From contig CM043971.1 of assembly GCA_014529385.2 (NCBI GenBank), forward strand, positions 27,692,769-27,756,768: a stretch of DNA of 64,000 nucleotides, written 5' to 3'. Positions 41,266 through 52,046 of the stretch are shown here, piece after piece. A program made the translations under genes and the position numbers. This stretch comes from Adiantum capillus-veneris. Its lineage: Eukaryota > Streptophyta > Polypodiopsida > Polypodiales > Pteridaceae. A model generated the notes under the pieces. The model did not search any database and had not been told where the DNA came from. It saw nothing but the letters and a program-made list of their open reading frames with translations. Positions within the stretch are counted from its first letter, which is position 1. Every line of letters begins with the position of its first letter.

Positions 41266-43875
41266 CTACCATTCCAAGGCTTCCTTGGTGCTCTCTCTTA
41301 TCTCTGCCTCTATTGCTTTGCACATATTTTCTTCTTCTTCTTGTGTTAGACTGTGTGGCTCTTGAGAGGTTCCTGCTATGCTTTCCTCTTGCATGGTTGT
41401 GTCCACAGGTTCTGCCACATTTTCTATGTCGATTACTTTGTTGGCGGCTGGCCCTGAGCTTTCCGCCTCTCCTCCGTGCTGGCCTTTTAACTCCTCAATT
41501 TTCCTGAGGAGTGTTTGCCTCTCTGCTTCTGCTTGTCCACCCATGTTCACGAGGAGGTCATTAAGCTCAACGTTTATTCGTTCCACCTCCTCGAGCTTCG
41601 TCTTCATGCTCTCTACTTCTTCTTGTAGGGCTTTGTGGCTTTCCTCCATTCTTGTTTTCTCGAGAGTCAGCTCCTTCTGAAGTTCCTGCATTTGCTCTTC
41701 ATATACCTGACTCTCGGAAACTATTTGAGTCGAGCTAGTAGATCTGATTGTAGCAGGTGATGCTCGCAACCTCTAGATGGTTTGATCTTTGACTTTTAAT
41801 TGATCCTTGAGCTCAAGGATTTCATCCAGGCTTGCTTCCTGATCCAACTCTGCTCTCTCCTTGGCATTCCTCAAGTTCTCCACTTCTTTTGCTTCTTCAG
41901 CCAGCTGTAGTGTCAGGTTATCCTGTTCTTTTTCAGCATCTTGCAATGACTTGCTGAGCTGTTGACACTCTTCTTCAGCTTCGTGTATTATTTTTGCTTT
42001 TGCTTCATTGACTTCTTCCAAAGCTCGGCAGTTTTGTAGAGTCGTTGCCAAGCTGGCTTGGAGGTCTGCTTCTCTCTCTTCTTGCTTCTGTCTTTGTGCT
42101 CGCAGAGAATCTCTTTCCATTTTGGTCTTTTCTTCGGTGGCTTTGAGAGTTATCATATCTTTCTCTGAAGCCATAGATTGGGCTCGCAATCCGGCTAGCT
42201 TTGTCATCACCACGTCCCAGTCATTTGAGGGCGGGCGCAGGTCCACAGTGTCTGTAGCAATTTCTTTAAGTTCCACTAGCCGGATGCCTTGCATCTATTC
42301 TTCGTGCCCTGTTCTCGCCAAGTCAAATGCGACTGTGGCGGCCTCTTCCTTTGTATAGCCTGCAGCTAGCAGGTCCAAAAATGTCTGATAGGCCTCGTTT
42401 AATCTTTTTTTCTCAGACTTCGGCTTGGCCTCTTCCTTTGGCTTGGGTTCTTGCCTTTGCTTTGGCTCCTCTTCTTGTCTTTCTTCATGCTTGTCTTCAG
42501 CTGCATGATCTTCTTTTGGAGGGGTGCTGGGAGGTGGTGAGTCCGGTGGAGATGGCTGTGGGCTGGGTTTAGGAATCTCTGGTAAAGTTGTCGGTTCGCC
42601 TTTTAAATCCCTGTCTGCTTTTGTTTTCCGCTCTCTTTCTTGGTTTTCCTGTTCATCTAACAATGTCTGCCTTATCTGCTCCACTTCGTCCTCTGTGAAA
42701 GGGACATGGGGAATGTTTTCCGCTGCTACATCAAGCATCTTGAAATTCTTGATATAGTCTTCAAAGCGGTCCCTTTGCACTCTTCTGGATGATCCGGACA
42801 TAGACTCAAGAGATGGTTTCCAGAGTTTGTTTAAATCGCCCTTGAGGGCTCTTTCTGCTCGGAAACTCTCCATAAGTCTCTCGAGTCTTGACGCTTTCTG
42901 TGACCTAGTTTCTTTGACCGGCACTTGAGTAAACTCTTTCTTTCCTTTCTTTTGCTCAGGTTGCTCCTCCTCGACTGGCTCTAGCCGTCTTTTCAACCTC
43001 GTGGCCACCCTTGATGCCCGTTGCGGCTCATCTTCCTTGTCTTCTTTCACCCTTAGCCAATCATTCTGAGATGGTGGGTCAGGCCACCTTCCTTTGGCGT
43101 GTAGTGCCCCATAAACCACCTTGGTTATCAGCTCTCCTGGCACTATGTAAGTTGGCTTTTTGTTTCCCATCTTTACCAAATTGTCATGTATGTAAGCCGC
43201 GTAGTTGATGATCTTTGGGGTGCCTTTTGTCATTGCCCATGTAAACGTTTTGGCAATTGCACCTGGCGGCATCCTGTATTTCTGTGGCCTCTTAGTGCAC
43301 ATGTGGAAGTATTGGTTATACAACTGGCTCCTAATTGCCACTTTTGGGTTGGCAATGTCTTCAAACGTGTAGTTTACCTTTTTCTCCTTGTACACTTTGA
43401 CTTCGTCCCTTCTTTTTTTCAGACTGTCTCCCTCATTGGAGAGTTCTAGTGCATAGGCTACCACCCGCTCCGTGATTATGATTTTTGTATCTGGTCTGCC
43501 TTGTAAATCTGTGACCTTGGCCACTCCATCCTCCTTGATGCCTTTTACAAACTCCCATACTCTTTTGATGTCCACCCCTGCCGGTATTGCTTCGAAGTAG
43601 TTGTGGAGGTCAAATTTTTCCAAGTAGCCGGCCATTTTGCTTCTTGCAAATTCATTGAGCTCTCTTGGCAACATTGGTAGTTCTATCACATTGCCTTCAG
43701 TATCCTTGAACACTCCCTGGTAGATCTTTAAGTCATTTGACTCTAAAAGGTCTTCTTGTATCCAAGTGCTGGTGGGATTGAGTGTCCCTTCTGGAATGAC
43801 AAAGGGTTCTACTTCGTCCAGATAATCCTTGATAGTCATTCTTTTTTTCTTTGCCGGTGACCTCGAGGCTGCCAT
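41266..43875 (-). pseudogene. E4 large ORF with coiled-coil tail and two TAG stops
   Basis: One reading frame of 870 codons, broken only by TAG at 42,295-42,297 and 41,773-41,775. It starts MAASRSPAKKKRMTIKDYLD. The first 280 residues form a folded-looking domain (RELNEFARSKMAGYLEKFDL, KRVWEFVKGIKEDGVAKVTD, IITERVVAYALELSNEGDSL, PPGAIAKTFTWAMTKGTPKI) resembling the plant mobile-domain or 'putative plant transposon protein' type seen in extra ORFs of Tat/Ogre-like elements. A charged, Pro-rich and Glu/Lys-rich linker follows. The last 340 residues are heptad-like coiled coil (ADLQASLATTLQNCRALEEV, MESMKTKLEEVERINVELND style). Function unknown. Upstream lies a leader with 24-bp palindromes. A host gene is less likely given the retroelement surroundings. 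Confidence 0.6.
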
Positions 43876-46689
43876 AGATCCTGTTGCACTCAGTAGTCCG
43901 AAATTAGCGTTTTTTCCATATTAGCTGCGAAACTGAGTTTTACTTATCCAAATGACTTGAAAATTGAAAATAAAGCTAAAAAGGAACTTGTGATGCTGTG
44001 CATGTGCTCATAGTGCAGATTTGGCCAAAAATTTTCATTTAGACATCCTACGCGTAGGATGTCTTTTTCATCAGAATTGGTTCATACTTGACATGTAGGT
44101 AGTGTAAGGCTCATGGAACATGGCTATATGCTTGGATTTGAATTTGGATATCAAAATTGGGCTGATTTAGGCTTTAGGTCATCATTTGAGTAGAATGTCC
44201 ATTATAGATAGCAATTGATGTCCAAATGGGTTGAAACTTGGTATATGGGCTTATTGCACCATGGTCTTGGCTCCCATGATGTCATTGCTTGCACAGAAGG
44301 CCAAATTTAAGTTGAAGACATCCTACGCGTAGGATGTCTTTTTCATCAAAATGACATGAAACTTGTTCTGTGGGTTGTCCATGGTTTATGGAACATGGCC
44401 ATGTTCTTGGATTTGAATTTGGACAGGATTTGATGCTTGTAGGGCTCTCTGAGGTGTTTTAGGGTACAAAAAGTGTATCTTGAAGATGTTGGGGGTCAAA
44501 AGTGATTAGAATGGCTTCAAACTTGACATATGGGCTCTTGATGATGAGGTAAAGGGATATGGAGTGATATATCTTCATTTGCATGCCAAAAAGGTCAAAT
44601 AGACATCCTACGCGTAGGATGTCTTTTTCATCATTTTGTGTTCTTGAACACACAGATTGGTTGCTAATGTGTTGGTGATTGTGTTGTGCAAGTTTCATGA
44701 GATTTGGACAAGATTTGGCAGGTCTATGGCCCATTTTTGCCTCTATGCTCTAACTTTGCATTTTTTCATGCATCTGAGGTCAAAATTGATCCAAATGTGA
44801 TGAAACTTGGTGTATGGCTTGTGACTATCATTCAGAACATGTGTATGACAAAAATTGTTGGTGTCTATGCCAAAAAGTGCCCTTGAGATATCCTACGCGT
44901 AGGATGTCTCCTGGTGATTTTTTCAATGTTGGTGCTCCCAGTGCTTGCCCTTTGCTCCCCTTAGTCCCTTTTGAGCCTAATTTCAACAAAAAAGTCAAAT
45001 GGATAGAGTATAACTCCCTGTGTGGACTTCAAAGCCTCCGAGCCGTTTTTTGACTTTTGGAGTGCCTTTTGGCGATGAAATTTCTCGATGTTGGTCTCCA
45101 TAGCTTCCCAATCCCTTGGGGATCCTTGCCGTATGGTTTTTGTCGACATTGGCTTCACCGGAGCTCTATTTGGCAATTTGTCTCCCTAGAAGCACCCGCG
45201 GTTGCGTTAACATACCTTTGATGATTTGTGGTGGTCTACCACCATAGGACTTGGTTGTTGATGGTCTAGGAAAGCCGCTCGTGAAGTTTGGTGGCAAACG
45301 AACTTGCGGTTTGGCCGCAAGTGCAATTTGACGCTTCCGTTTCTGACTTTTAGAGCTGCCTTAGGTCATTTTTTGGTCATGTGGGTCATATAGACTCGTC
45401 AAGCATGTCGAGATGCTCCTCCCCATAAGTTTTGGTAGCATTTGGTCGCCGTTTCGCCAATTTCCCATTTGGTGGCTTCTTGCGGGTTTCTGGGAATTAG
45501 GGTTTTTCCCCATGGTTTCCTACAGCCTTTGACTATCCAGGACTGGTCTTCTAAACTAGGGTAAGCTGCCGATGAAGTCTTGTTGCTTTTGGGTTAGCCG
45601 TTAGGGCGCCATCTCTACTTGTAGGTCTCTACCGCTCGCATTGTGTGTGACCCCTACGCTAGTTTTCGCGACATAATGACAATCATGCGTGAAAAGCTCA
45701 AGGTGGTGAGCCTACCTCTCATGTCTGGAGCTCGTCGGGTAGTCGTACGCGTCGTAGGAGCTGCTGGAAGGTCGATCCTCTCTAGGTGGCAAAAGCTCTC
45801 TCCTCAAGGTCAATAGTGAAAATGAGCTAAAAATGGGGTGAAATTTTCTTATAATGGAGGTCCCCGAACCATTTTTTATGGAATTTGACATGTGCTCCTA
45901 TCTTCTTGCGAGATGCGGTTTAGGCTCGAAAATTTCTTGATTTGGACTCCATTTGCCCTGTTTACCAAAAATTTGGCATTTCGGTCAAAATCTGGTCAAA
46001 ATACGCTTTCCGCTCTAGTCTCATAATTGCACCCCCGCTGTACCATAGGTTGTCCTATAGTCATTGATCATCACCATATTTTTTGTTTTTCCTTACGACT
46101 GTTTTTCACCTGCTTTTTGTATTTTTGAAGTTTTTCTACCGAAAATTAGCAAAATTGAAAGGAAAATAGCAAATCAAACTCAAAAAATCCCAAAAAATCA
46201 TAATAAATCACAAACATCACCGCAACACATTATATACACTCGCATGCAATTTTTATGGCCGGATTTCTCCGTTTTGTCAATAATTTTCCTGAAAAATGGA
46301 TATTTCTGCTTATATACACACACCTAGGGGCTTGATTTGGCGTTTGACCCCATATACCTGTAGCTTCATGCTGAATAAGGGCATATGTACTTGGGTTATT
46401 CCAGAAAATTTTGCAATCAAACAACAACCCTAAAAAATAGTCGAAAATCATGCCCTTTTTTGCTTTTTCTGTTACTAGTTCCGCATTTGTGAGTGCCTCT
46501 TGAATGTCTCCCCCCCCTCCTAGCCGGAGTCCACCCGGACGACAGGGTATCGTCTCGGAGTATGTACGGTGCATAGGTGGAAACAGTTGTGCTTATGCTT
46601 GGCCGATTAATGTGGCCCTAATTTATGCATACTCGGTCAATGCATGGAAAAAATTGATGTTGTGCAAGAGAAATGAATAAGCAAGATGC
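43876..46689 (-). other. E4 leader with palindromes; LTR limits not found
   Basis: 2.8 kb without credible coding. From 44,041 to 44,909 it contains four copies of a 24-bp palindrome at nearly regular steps, set in loosely repeated text (TGAAACTTG, TTTGAATTTGGAC, TATGGGC). From about 44,930 on (44,930-46,689) it is unique-looking; the E4 5' LTR, and the E3 3' LTR if that exists, should lie here, but I could not find convincing TG...CA ends, a primer site or an internal repeat. Confidence 0.45.
44041..44909. repeat. 24-bp palindrome cluster in the E4 leader
   Basis: AGACATCCTACG followed by its exact reverse complement, at 44,041-44,064, 44,316-44,339 and 44,601-44,624; a fourth at 44,886-44,909 has one change. 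Spacing is 275, 285 and 285 bp. Three of the four are followed by TTTTCATCA or TTTCATCA. The rest of each unit is much less conserved than the palindrome. Confidence 0.9.
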
Positions 46690-48060
46690 TTATTGGCATT
46701 CGCAGTCAAGGTTTTCTGTTTTCTTTGCAAGTAACAGCTGTAATTCTATTGCTCTCTGTTTATTGTCTTTGTTACAAAAGGAAATTGCTTTGCTGACACT
46801 ATTGATGGAGCTGTAGCTGTTTCCAGGTTGAAATGTGGCTTGGCCGTAATGGTCGTGTGCCCTTTTACTCTCCATTGGTATTTTGTTGCTGCCGGTTTTA
46901 ATATTTGGTTTGGCACTTTGTTTGTTGTCACTGGTTTGTTGCTGCTTTGTATCCATCGAAGTCGATTTTCCTTTTTGAAATGCATTTGCTTGATTTCCGT
47001 TGTTGCTTGTGGTGAAGGGAGTTCCTTGTTCCATTGTTTTGGTACCCAAATGTGTGTGACTTTTGAGTTATGGATAAGAATTTTCTTTGGGATCCATATC
47101 TTTTTGCTGCCCTTAGTTTTTGTTTGAACTATCTGCTTCGTTGGACTGCTTCGGTTGCATTGTTGTATGTCTGTCGTGGCATTTCTATCCTTTCGCATCC
47201 ATACTTGTTTTCCTTGTTTTGGTAGCCTATATTTCTGCATTGTGGCTGGTGACTTCATCTGTCTATAATTGGCATAATTGGTTTTTATTGGATTGTTGGT
47301 TTCGGGTGACCTGTTTTTCTTTGATGTTTTTTGTGCTTCGGGCTTCGTGTCCATTGGTTGTCTGGCTGGCAGTTGATGATTCTGGGTTGCTTAGAAAAAG
47401 CTATCACCTGTCGTTCATGTTCATGCTAAATTTTGACTGCTTTTGCTTTCCAATCTATCTGCACATCATACTCTCTTTGCCAAAGTTGCCCTAGCATCAT
47501 TGGGTGTTGTGTGCTTTCATCGGTCACCACATAGAATTTGTGTGGGTAAATATATTGATGTATTTGTACATGCAATATAGTCCATCCCAATGTTTTAAAC
47601 GGGTGTGACGTGCTACTTTCCAGTTCTTGAGCAGTAGGATGAAGTTGATCTTGGACTTTGAGCTGTTGGTATAATCCGTAAGAAATCACATTTTCTTGAG
47701 CTCCCAAATCAAGCAATGCTGTTGATGCAACCTGATTGTTGCCTACTTTGACCGCAATTATTGGCTCCACTGTTTCCTCTTCCAACTTTATCATTTGAAT
47801 GGCATTGATCCGCAATGGTGGTCGACTTTGTTGTTGTTGTCGTAGAAGCCGTCTTTTTGCAATGCGTTCTTGTGCTTCAGTTTGAGCTTCTTCCCATACT
47901 CTCTCTTTCTCCTTCATTCTTTGTTTGCCTTGATGAATTTGTTGGAGCATCTCCTATGCGAGTGGTAGATGATATCTCCTCAGTCGACATCCACTAATCT
48001 AGTTTGGCATTTCTTCACCTGCTAATGTAGCAAGCTTGACAGCTCCACTTTGACAGCTCC
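46690..48060 (-). pseudogene. E3 pol C-terminus: GPY/F end, coil and second retropepsin-like domain
   Basis: After the integrase core the frame reads SGAVKLATLAGEEMPN, then ISGCRLRRYHLPLA and EMLQQIHQGKQRMKEKERVW (stops at two points), so the integrase tail runs into a charged helix (about 47,950-47,830). A retropepsin-like domain follows: PIIAVKVGNNQVASTALLDL, GAQENVISYGLYQQL, HPFKTLGWTILHVQIHQY and MMLGQLWQREYDVQIDW, with DLGA in place of DSGA. It ends at 47,426. Further on (47,354-46,690) is a basic stretch with repeated KQVWMRKD, KKIWIPKK and THIWVPKQ motifs, in another frame. I infer a polyprotein with an extra protease-like module after integrase. The element's main protease is at 57,441-59,162. 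Confidence 0.6.
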
Positions 48061-49500
48061 ACTAATCCCATCCCTCGCTTTTTAAGTTTCTTGGCATGTT
48101 GCTTCAAGGTATAGACAAGTACGTAGTCACCCGTTTTGAACTCTTTGGTATGCACATGTTTGTCAAAAAATTATTTTTGTCTTCTCTTTTTAGCGTAGAT
48201 TGAAGCCACAGCTTGTAAGCGGAGTTCATCCAGCTTCTCAAGATCATCAATTCGTGAAGATAGCTCATGCCCTGTCCATTCTAAGCTAGTTGCTACTCGT
48301 AGGGTTGGAATTAAAAACTCTATGGGTAGTATAGCATTTAGGCCAAACACCATGTTGTATGGTGTTGTTCCTATAGATGTTTTGTAAGCTACCTTGTATG
48401 CCCATAGTGTTGATTTTAGGTGTTGATCCCAATCTGTCCTTGATTCTGACACAATCTTAGTTTGAATCGTGCATAGTGTTTTGTTAGTGGCCTCAGCTTG
48501 CCCATTGGCGTGTGGATGATATGGTGCGGATTTCCTATGTATGACCATAAAATCCTCTAGCAGATATTCAATGACTTCATTGAGAAAGTGAGTTCCATGG
48601 TCACTGACAATTTCTATTGGTAACCCATAACGTACAAATAAATTTTCATACAAGAATTGTGTCGTGGTGCGTGCATAAGCTTTTTGTGTTTCTTTGGCCT
48701 CGATCCATTTTGTGAGATAATCCGTAGCCACAATGATATATTGGGCATGGGTGCGATATGCAGGGGGTGATATAGGTCCCACAAAATCAATTCCCCATTT
48801 TGCAAACGCTCTTGCTCCCATCATTGGACTTAATGGCATCTCATCTATTTTTATTGGCACTTTGGTGCGTTGACATGCATCACAACGTTTTACAAACTCT
48901 TCAGCATCCATGTGCAATGTAGGCCACCAAATTCCTCTGGTTAAGACAATTTTTGTCGTCTTATCGCCCGAAAAATGGCCTCCACTTATTCCACCATGCG
49001 CATGTTCTAGAATCAGCAGGTATGCTCTTTCACTTGCACAGATTCTAAGTTGATTGTCTTTACCTCGCTTATAGAGTTGGTTTCCAATTAACTGAAAGTC
49101 ACAAGCTTCCAGCTCTATAGATTTTTTCCGTGCTCTTGTTATGTTCTTAGGAAACGTCCTGGTGGTTAAGAAGTCAAGGATGTATTGACTCCATGTAGGT
49201 GCTATGTTCACCTGAAAGAAAGTTGCGTGGTCCACTGGTCTTTTGGCACTACATATGGTACAATTAGTAGCATAAGAATGTGTGTCCGCATACATAGTTG
49301 GTCAATAGACCCCTAACTGTTTCACCCTTTGGTGTGTCTTCATTGTTGAACAATGAAATGCACAACCCTGGACATGTGCCTCTTCAAGGTAGCACTCGAA
49401 TTCTTCCGGATCTATACATAATTGTAGGATTAGGTCTGATCCAAGATGATACAGCCGTCCTGGTATGAGCTGGAAGTTTTTTGTTTGTCTAATAGTTTGA
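48061..49500 (-). pseudogene. E3 integrase with two tandem HHCC modules
   Basis: Module 1 (about 49,480-49,236) reads FQLIPGRLYHLGSDLILQLC, EEAHVQGCAFHCS, then QLGVY-stop-PTMYADTH (TGA for Trp) and NCTICSAKR. Module 2 (about 49,100-48,865) reads FQLIGNQLYKRGKDNQLRIC, EHAHGGISGGHFSG, RGIWWPTLHMDAEEF and RCDACQRTK. Both have H, H, C, C in integrase zinc-finger spacing. The core then has WGIDFVGPISPP, EIVSDHGTHFLNEVI and HANGQAEATNKTL, giving D, D and E. The C-terminal part has YNMVFGLNAILPIEF and continues beyond a TAA at 48,171 (FFDKHVHTKEFKTGDYVLVY). A 14-bp direct duplication near 48,035-48,063 shifts the frame before the GPY/F end. Confidence 0.8.
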
Positions 49501-50925
49501 TGTTTGGAGTTGCAATCCGTATTATCAAACTCACTTCCAAAGGAAAGAATGCTAACAATTTCCATATACCATTTGGGAACCATTTCAACGTTGAAAAGAT
49601 AAGCATCTGGCATGTCATCATCTACTCCTTCAGGAGCTTCCCCGTTGTGTATCCTTGAAAGATGATCTGCTCGCAAATGGGTTTTACCCTTTTTTACCAC
49701 CACTGCGAAGTCAAATTCTAGCAATATGATAAACTAGCGTACGATTCTCCCTGTATTGCAAGGTTTATTTACTAGGTACAAAAGAGCTTGATGATCTGTG
49801 AAGAACACAAACTTATTTGCAAGCAAATAATGCCGAAATTTCTTTACAGCATAAATCATTCCTAGCCCTTCCCGTTCAGTGGTTGTGTAGTTCTTTTCTG
49901 CACTGTTTAACTGTCAGCTTGCATAACAAACTGGAAAGTCCATTGTTTCGTCTCCAGATTGAGCTAGAATACTCCCAATGGCATATGATGAAGCATCAAT
50001 GTGCACATGGAATATCTTTTCCCAATCTGGTGCCTTTAGTACAGGTGCTGATATAAGGTTTTCCCTCAACTTTTGGAATGAAGTTTCACACTCCTCGGTC
50101 CACTCAAAATTGACTAGTAGACAATACAGAGGTTGTGCGATAACTGCATACATGTATATAAATCTTCGATAATATCCACAGTGTCCCATGAAGGATTGCA
50201 CTTGTTTTGCATTAGTAGGCCTGGGTAGGTCTACAATGACTTTGACTTTGTCTAGGTCTGTGGTTATGCCATTTCTGGAGACAATGTGTCCCAAGATGCA
50301 GCCTTGCTTTACCATGAATACACACTTCTCCGGGTTAAGACAGATTCGATATGTCCTGCACTTTTCAAAGACCTTTTGCAAATGGTCTATATGTTTTTCT
50401 CGTAGAAGAGAGTGTACACACAGGTCATCCATGTAAATTTCTAAGAATATTCTTGGGTATTCCTTGAATGCGTGGGTCATTAATCTTTGGAAAGTTATTG
50501 GTGCATTAGTTAAGCCAAATGGCATAACTCTATACGCATAAATCCCCCATTCCGTGGCAAATGCAGTTTTGTGTTGATCTTCCCTTGCTATTGCCAGTTG
50601 ATTGTATCCTGAAAACCCATCCAAAAAGGAATAAGCCCGTTTCCCGGCCACTCTCTCAAGCACGTGTTCTGTGATTGGCAAGGGATAATTATCCCTTATG
50701 GTTGCTGCATTCACCTTCTTGAGGTTCACACACACTCGCAGTTTTCCATTCTTTTTGGGAACTACCACAATGGGTGATACCCAATCTGTATGTTCAATCT
50801 CATAGATGAATTCAGCTTCCATCAGTTTATCCATCTCCTCTTTGATTCGTTTAGCAAACGTGTCATTATATGTATAAGGACGTTGTTTGCTAGGTTTTGC
50901 ATCCGATTTCAAAGGAATTGTGTGT
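49501..50925 (-). pseudogene. E3 reverse transcriptase and RNase H
   Basis: Begins at CQHTIPLKSDAKPSKQRPYT, next to the E5 insertion. RT has WVSPIVVVPKKNGKLRVCVN, RAYSFLDGFSGYNQLAIARE, VMPFGLTNAPITFQRLM and the catalytic IYMDDLCVHS. RNase H has HVHIDASSYAIGSILAQSGD, a TGA where Arg is expected (CYAS-stop-QLN), AEKNYTTTEREGLGMIYAVK, FFTDHQALLYLVNK, a TAG for Trp (IVR-stop-FIILL) and RADHLSRI. Key catalytic residues are kept. The frame is open apart from these stops. The part upstream in E5's LTR is read-through and not E3 sequence. Confidence 0.85.
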
Positions 50926-50930
50926 TGACA

Positions 50931-51940
50931 TGTCACAGGAACAGAATAGTAGAGATAGGCATCAAAAGATAGGGAAAGAGATCTTTGTATTGATGGATTT
51001 TTGCAGAGTTTTGATACAACAGAGGAGCAATGGAATAAATGGGTGCACTTCATTGTACGGAGCTCGAACCTCCCAACCACCCCCGAGCTTCAGTCCGCTT
51101 GCATGCAGCGTCTCACTCGCACTCGCACTCTCACTCACACTCGCAATTGCACTCGCACTCGCAGAAGAAGAGATCTGTGAATGAATCCCCAAACGCACCA
51201 TCCGTTGTGCTTTTATCCTTCTTTTCCTCGAAAAGCCTGCGGCTTCTCTAAATAGTCGCTTTTTAGGTGTTCGGTCAATTCGATTGTCGCACCAAGTATA
51301 CCTTCATAATCTCAATTTCAATAGTCCACCATGAAGAAAAAAATCCACTTCTTGGTTGATAGCAAGGAGAGCTGTATGATGTTGTATGTCTGCTTGTCCC
51401 TATGTATACTACACTGCTGCTGCCTTCTGTTTGTTTTTATCATAACTTCTACAAACGAACTCAGAATAGAGAAATCCAGGTACTCAAAACGACGAGAATA
51501 GGTCTGTTCTACAAGGCAGCATGGACCTAATTGCAAAAAAATGTTTTTCTTTGGCTGAAAACGCAACTTTTAGATCGCGACTCATAAAACCTCTATTTTT
51601 GGGTCTCCACTGCTTTTTCAACTTATTTTAAGCCTACCCATGCATTTTAAACTAAAACATATAAATATAAAACATTGATATTAATAAAAATCTCAATTTT
51701 AACTACGTTTTTATTATACAGTTCATAGACAGACTATCTGTTATTCATTAATCTTTATCAAATATGTCTTTAGTATATTATTTAAGAAAAGAATATATGT
51801 TCTCTCTTAATAGCTCAAACTCATTCATATAAGCTCTATTTAATAGACTATTCAATAATCTTTCAAATCGTGCTAAACAAAAGATATGCCCTACTACACT
51901 CTTTTCGACTTTAAGAACTTCAAAAATTAGTCCTATTACA
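50931..51940 (-). repeat. E5 3' LTR
   Basis: 1,010 bp, matching 56,014-57,041 almost base for base. It includes a TCGCACTCGCAC-type hexamer tract (51,109-51,165) that is shorter than in the other LTR, which explains most of the length difference. Apparent frames across it are not genes. Confidence 0.93.
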
Positions 51941-51950
51941 TTCTCCCCTT
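51941..51950 (-). promoter_or_regulatory. E5 polypurine tract
   Basis: The minus strand reads AAGGGGAGAA immediately before the LTR start TGTAATAGG. E0 has the same tract at 9,648-9,657. Confidence 0.85.
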
Positions 51951-52046
51951 ATCAAAATTAACTCTGTCCTCAGAGTTGGAAAGAGAGAGAAATTCTCTTT
52001 GCAAAACACTAAGATCAACCCATGATGCATCCTCTACTGGATAGTT

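Noticed and set aside
47120-47494. Hydrophobic plus-strand frame resembling a membrane protein
   Set aside because: It is antisense to the E3 post-integrase region; the hydrophobic pattern comes from reading Lys/Gln/Asn-rich sequence backwards.
50962-51251. His/Ser-rich and Ala/Ser-rich frames at 50,962-51,251 and 56,182-56,367
   Set aside because: They come from the CTCGCA/CTCACT hexamer tract inside both E5 LTRs.
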